A DNA stretch of 8,464 bases from NORP181 sp047623555. GTDB taxonomy: Bacteria > Pseudomonadota > Alphaproteobacteria > Rhodobacterales > Rhodobacteraceae. This document shows positions 5,529 through 8,464 of this stretch, piece by piece; the first letter of the stretch is position 1, and each line of letters opens with the position of its first letter. The translations under genes and the position numbers were made by a program. The notes beneath the pieces are model-generated. The model did no database searches. It was not told the origin of the DNA and saw only the letters and a program-made list of their open reading frames with translations. The stretch lies in NCBI GenBank assembly GCA_047623555.1, contig JBLHMP010000121.1, positions 1-8,464 on the forward strand, in the 5' to 3' direction.

Positions 5529-7477
5529 TCCCGACGTTTAGAAAGGTAATCTTCGGTGCGACGCACCCGCGGTTTTTCAGCGCCAGTGAACGGATTGTCA
5601 GACACCTTAAACTGTGCCCCGACCCGGCAATTATTGCACATCTGGATCATCCTTGCAGCCTCAGATGTCGCAAACATCGCGTGATTGCCGGCCAGTTTTT
5701 CCATGATCCGTTCAACCGTTGATTTTACCCCAAATAACTCACCACATTCAACGCAAGCATACGGTTCTTCTTCGTTCAGGATCACCTGAGTAAGGGCCGT
5801 ATCCGCAAGATTCAGCCGCGGTTGCAGGGTGATCGCATCCTCAGGGCAAATTGTCGAACACAGACCACATTGCAAACAGGCATCTTCCTGAAACCGCAAT
5901 TGCGGCATGTCCGGGTTATCCAAAAGTGCGCCAGACGGGCACAGCGACACGCAGGACAGGCACAAAGTGCAAGCGTCAGTGTCCACCAGAACCGCACCAT
6001 AAGGCGCGTCTTGTGGAAGCGGTAACGGCTCGGTTGCATCCGGGTTTAGCGCCTGTGCCGACAGTCGCGCGATCTGGCGACGGTTGCCCATCGGCAGCAC
6101 CGGAACGCTGACCGCATCGCCCGGCGTGGTGCTGTAAAGGGCGTCAGCCATCGCATCCGGGTCAGTTTCGTCCAGCAGGAAAAGCCGGTCCGGACCGGCA
6201 ATCGCTTTGGCCAACTCTACTTCACGCAGCAGCGCATCACGTTCGGTTGTCGGGGCCAGCAGCACATCAACACGGGCAAACCCATGCGCCAAAGCGGCCA
6301 GCATTTCAGCATGGCCAAATCCGGAAATAACATTTAATTCCAACGGGATCACATCTGAAGGTAATCCTCTTCCAAAACGCGCCGCCAGGCGGATCATCTC
6401 AGCTCCATGCCCATCATGCACCAACAGACGCGGGTTGCGGCCACCCGCCTTGCGAAAGGTGCGCGCCAGCATCTGCATCCGCGCCAAAACATGCGCCACG
6501 GGCGGATCGTCATAGGTTATTGCGGTGGATGGGCACAACGCCGCACAGGCGCCACAACCGGCACAGATCATCGGATCAATCGCCACGTGATCGCCATCCG
6601 CCGTGATCGCGCCGGTCGGGCAGATGTCGATACATTTGGAACAGGCCACCTGTTCGGCGCGGGAATGGGCGCACAGGCTCTCTTCCAACTTAATGTACAA
6701 TGGTTTCTCGAAGGTGCCGGTCAGCTGCACCACCTCAACTGCCAACCGCATCACCGCCAAAGGGTCACGCGGATCAGCGCGCAAATAACCTTCGCGCTTG
6801 TTCGGGGCTGGAACAAAGGCCGTTTCCCCGGTCAAATCAATCAGAATATCACATTCAGATAGACCGCCATCTCGTTGATCTGACAGTTTAAAATCGCCTC
6901 GGCCTGCTGGTTCAATCTGTTGCAACGCATCAATCACAACCGCAAAGCTGCCCAAGGCGCCGCTCACCCGTTTCAGCGCGCCGCGCACCACATTAAAGTC
7001 GCGCGTTGTGGGCAGGTCGGCAGCGTCAGTGACCAAAGCCGTCACCGCCAGCGCCCCTGATATCTGTGTCGCCAAGGGCAACACCACATCCCCGGCGCCA
7101 ATGATCAAACACACGCCCAACGACGTCACATCCACCGTTCGCACAAACGCGGCAGGCAACAGGGCCTCGGCCGCCAGCGCCGCCATCTTTGGCCCTGCGT
7201 CGGCCGCCTGATCCGACCAACCGGCCCGATCACGCAGATCAACAAATCCCGGCGCCTCAACGCCCAATTCCTCTGCCAATTCCTCAAAAACCGCGCGTTC
7301 CTGTTGGCAGGAAATCACAACATCTTTGTCCTGTAACGCCTTGGCAGCAAACGCTATTTGGTCAGTACACAATGCGGTGTGCAGTCGTGAACAGGTTACC
7401 CCTGCGGCGTCTCCAATCAACGATGCGTCAATCGGCTGGCTGCCCATGCAGCTGCACAAAATCAAGGACTTGCTCAT
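5522..7477 (-). CDS. Multi-cluster 4Fe-4S polyferredoxin-like protein with HdrA-like N-terminus
   Basis: This 651-residue protein has no signal peptide or membrane segment, so it is cytoplasmic. Four cysteine sets of bacterial ferredoxin type are visible: C269/C279-C282-C286P (the first cysteine spaced unusually far away), C305-C308-C311-C315P, C503-C506-C509-C513P and C534-C537-C540-C544P. Each is followed by AI or AL as in ferredoxins. The N-terminus has LCSCMG (C8, C10), C29, C37 and C57 in an arrangement like the N-terminal cluster domain of heterodisulfide reductase HdrA. The C-terminus carries CVEC (575-578) and CNNC (614-617), a possible zinc or rubredoxin-like site. Residues 350-412 loosely recall MvhD-type hydrogenase Fe-S subunits but lack their cysteines. 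The chosen start has AGAGGAAG about 6 nt upstream (7484-7491); a start at 7567 is rejected. It probably transfers electrons to or from, or helps assemble, the formate-dehydrogenase-type enzyme expected next door. The specific partner is inferred from context. Confidence 0.88.
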   Translation of the reverse strand: MSKSLILCSCMGSQPIDASLIGDAAGVTCSRLHTALCTDQIAFAAKALQDKDVVISCQQERAVFEELAEELGVEAPGFVDLRDRAGWSDQAADAGPKMAALAAEALLPAAFVRTVDVTSLGVCLIIGAGDVVLPLATQISGALAVTALVTDAADLPTTRDFNVVRGALKRVSGALGSFAVVIDALQQIEPAGRGDFKLSDQRDGGLSECDILIDLTGETAFVPAPNKREGYLRADPRDPLAVMRLAVEVVQLTGTFEKPLYIKLEESLCAHSRAEQVACSKCIDICPTGAITADGDHVAIDPMICAGCGACAALCPSTAITYDDPPVAHVLARMQMLARTFRKAGGRNPRLLVHDGHGAEMIRLAARFGRGLPSDVIPLELNVISGFGHAEMLAALAHGFARVDVLLAPTTERDALLREVELAKAIAGPDRLFLLDETDPDAMADALYSTTPGDAVSVPVLPMGNRRQIARLSAQALNPDATEPLPLPQDAPYGAVLVDTDACTLCLSCVSLCPSGALLDNPDMPQLRFQEDACLQCGLCSTICPEDAITLQPRLNLADTALTQVILNEEEPYACVECGELFGVKSTVERIMEKLAGNHAMFATSEAARMIQMCNNCRVGAQFKVSDNPFTGAEKPRVRRTEDYLSKRRDH

Positions 7478-7522
7478 TCGATACTTCCTCTCATGAGACC
7501 TGTGATTGGCCCCCGACTTGCA

Positions 7523-7552
7523 GTTTGCGCACCAATTGCAGGCGACTGTCAA
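7523..7552 (-). promoter_or_regulatory. Candidate sigma-70 promoter for the ferredoxin-like gene
   Basis: A consensus -35 TTGACA is read leftward at 7552-7547. The -10 is poor: CGCAAA at 17-bp spacing, or GCAAAC (ending at 7523) at 18 bp. In alphaproteobacteria a strong -35 can suffice. Transcription would start near 7515, giving a leader of about 38 nt with the ribosome site in it. Confidence 0.35.
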
Positions 7553-7665
7553 CCGCACCCGGGACACCCATTACCGCAGATGCTACAGTTCGTTGTTTTG
7601 AACCGTATCTCGCAAACCCTGAAAAACATACCTTTTGAATTCACATTTCAACAAGTGTTAACCTC

Positions 7666-7688
7666 ATTGGTTCAAGAACATAACCAAT
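7666..7688. promoter_or_regulatory. Inverted repeat, possible operator in the divergent control region
   Basis: ATTGGTT (7666-7672) and AACCAAT (7682-7688) form a perfect 7-bp dyad with a 9-nt spacer, in the AT-rich part of the 286-bp gap between the ferredoxin-like gene and the DUF3305 operon. The 16-bp centre-to-centre spacing of the arms suits a dimeric regulator contacting one or two helical turns. It lies about 98 bp upstream of the DUF3305 start. No known regulator consensus is matched with confidence. Confidence 0.4.
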
Positions 7689-7703
7689 TTCAAAAATCCT
7701 TAC

Positions 7704-7731
7704 TTGGCGGAAAGGGAAAACTGTCCTAAAC
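7704..7731 (+). promoter_or_regulatory. Candidate promoter for the DUF3305-DUF3306 operon
   Basis: TTGGCG (7704-7709) and CTAAAC (7726-7731) are spaced by 16 bp and resemble alphaproteobacterial -35 and -10 boxes weakly. If used, transcription would begin near 7738, so the mRNA would open almost directly with the 7742-7763 hairpin. The match is modest and made by eye. Confidence 0.25.
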
Positions 7732-7741
7732 TCCACTGCAG

Positions 7742-7763
7742 GGATGGCTGGGGAGAGCCATCC
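7742..7763 (+). promoter_or_regulatory. Hairpin carrying the ribosome-binding site in its loop, directly before a GTG start
   Basis: GGATGGCT (7742-7749) and AGCCATCC (7756-7763) form a perfect 8-bp stem whose 6-nt loop is GGGGAG, the Shine-Dalgarno sequence itself. The GTG start codon follows immediately at 7764. An outer helix CTCCA (7731-7735) with TGGGAG (7765-7770, one bulge) could also form and would cover part of the start codon. Such a structure could limit or control translation of the DUF3305 gene. Confidence 0.55.
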
Positions 7764-8345
7764 GTGGGAGCTAAATTGGCGCAATCGGCCGCGATCCATA
7801 GTGAAATGCCGTTGGGCATAGTCATCCGGAAAACGCCGGGCGTGACCCGTTGGGCTGTTTGGAGTTGGAAAGCTGTGGCTGTGTTACCCGGCGCCGGCCC
7901 TGCCGATTGGGTTGAAATGCGACGTCAGGACGAGGCTGTTGAATACCACGCCGCCACCCTGCCCCTAACCCTGTGGGCCGCCGAAACCGAGGCCTATTTG
8001 GCCAATCTCACTGACACCATCCCATCGATTTATGTGGTACTGCGCGAAGACACCGGCGAGGCGCCGTTTGATGTGGTGCTGGTCACCGCCTCGACGTATG
8101 AGGCGCAGGATTATGCCGACAGTTCCGAAGAAATCGTTGAAAAAGTGGCGATGCCAGACGGTCTGATCGCCTGGGTGCGCGACTTTGTGCAAGAGCACCA
8201 CGAACACGAAGATTTCATCAAACGGCGGCGCGATCGGGCGCGGGTTGATCTTGTTGAAGACGGCAAGGGTGATCTGCGCATTCGTCAGGAATCGGATGTG
8301 TATCGCGCGCCAAAAAGGGCGATCCCCAAAAGAGTCGTCCAATGA
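7764..8345 (+). CDS. DUF3305 protein (formate dehydrogenase operon family)
   Basis: This 193-residue protein has no evident signal peptide or membrane span. The conserved core runs from MPLGIVIRKTPGVTRW (15-30) through VAVLPGAG, YHAATLPLTLWAAETEAY, PSIYVVLRE and VTASTYEAQDY to GLIAWVRDFVQEHHEHEDFIKRRRDRA, which matches the DUF3305 family as I recall it. The GTG at 7764 is chosen because GGGGAG lies 8 nt upstream; an ATG at 7806 (179 residues, starting at MPLGIV) has no ribosome site and is the alternative. DUF3305 genes usually stand directly before DUF3306 and the genes of a molybdenum/tungsten formate dehydrogenase. Here the next gene overlaps its stop by ATGA and does look like DUF3306. 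The molecular role is unknown; the name is well supported and the pathway is inferred. Confidence 0.85.
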   Translation: MGAKLAQSAAIHSEMPLGIVIRKTPGVTRWAVWSWKAVAVLPGAGPADWVEMRRQDEAVEYHAATLPLTLWAAETEAYLANLTDTIPSIYVVLREDTGEAPFDVVLVTASTYEAQDYADSSEEIVEKVAMPDGLIAWVRDFVQEHHEHEDFIKRRRDRARVDLVEDGKGDLRIRQESDVYRAPKRAIPKRVVQ

Positions 8346-8464
8346 ACACGCGCGAAGATTTCTGGGCCCGCCGCAAGGCAGGTGTTGCCGCCGAGCAAGA
8401 GGCCGAAATCGCGGTTGATGTCGCCGAACAGGACGCGATTGCGCTGGCCGAGCAAGAGGCCAAA
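8342..8464 (+). CDS. DUF3306-like protein, 3' end outside the window
   Basis: The first 41 residues are present, beginning MNTREDFWARRKAGVAAEQE. The DFWARRKAGV start resembles the FLSRWSRRK-type opening of DUF3306 proteins, followed by an acidic, alanine-rich stretch typical of their low-complexity middle. The ATG overlaps the DUF3305 stop by 4 nt (ATGA), so the two are translationally coupled. A 15-nt direct repeat (8390-8404 and 8447-8461), encoding AEQEA twice, shows the stretch is repetitive. The call rests on the short N-terminus and strongly on the position after DUF3305. The formate dehydrogenase chaperone and structural genes would be expected downstream. Confidence 0.75.
   Translation, partial: MNTREDFWARRKAGVAAEQEAEIAVDVAEQDAIALAEQEAK

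Noticed and set aside
7478..7567. A 30-residue N-terminal extension of the polyferredoxin gene containing CNWCANC, which looks like another cluster motif
   Set aside because: The start at 7477 has AGAGGAAG at good spacing and begins with the conserved SLILCSCMG sequence. The extension overlaps the candidate TTGACA promoter and has no ribosome site.
7635..7651. TTGAA-N7-TTCAA as an FNR/CRP-type box
   Set aside because: The spacing between the half-sites is 7 rather than 4 and the half-sites differ from TTGAT/ATCAA, so it is likely chance in AT-rich sequence.
7704..7763. Extended start (TTG at 7704) for the DUF3305 gene
   Set aside because: No ribosome site precedes it, the extra residues are not family-like, and the stretch holds the candidate promoter and the hairpin leader.

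Overview
The window looks like the chromosome of an alphaproteobacterium, most likely a marine Rhodobacterales (Roseobacter-type) bacterium. The reasons are the moderately high GC content, the protein families (biotin/lipoate-ligase-like protein with a DUF4444-type tail, DUF6505-like and DUF6494-like proteins, DUF3305/DUF3306 pair), and a short CGCCTTCGGCG stem-loop followed by a GTATTT tract, which I recall as common between genes in that order. Family names come from reading the proteins, not from a database search.

Layout. Bases 1-1704 (+) are the 3' two thirds or more of acetyl-CoA synthetase (acs), ending at a strong stem-loop shared with a convergent small glycine-zipper lipoprotein (1756-2130, -). 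A compact leftward four-gene operon follows, read from 4739 down to 2291: a small DUF6494-like protein, an Mrp/ApbC-type Fe-S carrier ATPase, a biotin/lipoate-ligase-like protein and a DUF6505-like protein, joined by a 3-nt gap or ATGA overlaps. Only 57 bp away and divergent is a secreted c-type cytochrome (4797-5528, +) whose N-terminal half looks like a shortened TupA-type tungstate/molybdate-binding protein. It runs tail to tail, with a 7-bp overlap, into a 651-residue multi-cluster ferredoxin-like protein (5522-7477, -). After a 286-bp divergent control region comes a rightward operon of a DUF3305 protein (7764-8345) and the start of a DUF3306 protein (8342 to the window edge).

How the genes may work together. 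From memory of gene neighbourhoods, the DUF3305-DUF3306 pair usually opens an operon for a membrane-bound or periplasmic molybdenum/tungsten formate dehydrogenase (TorD-like chaperone, Tat-exported catalytic subunit, Fe-S subunit, cytochrome b), which would lie just past the right edge. In that reading the rest of the window is an accessory module. Mrp with the small DUF6494-like protein would supply Fe-S clusters, the polyferredoxin would move electrons or act as an assembly platform in the cytoplasm, and the TupA-like cytochrome c would sense or bind oxyanion, or carry electrons, in the periplasm. The ligase-like and DUF6505-like proteins have no assigned job. The catalytic enzyme is not in the window, so this link is inference from context.

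No tRNA, rRNA, CRISPR array, insertion sequence or phage gene was seen. The only gene-free stretches are short (160 bp at 2131-2290, 57 bp at 4740-4796 and 286 bp at 7478-7763) and each holds a candidate regulatory structure.
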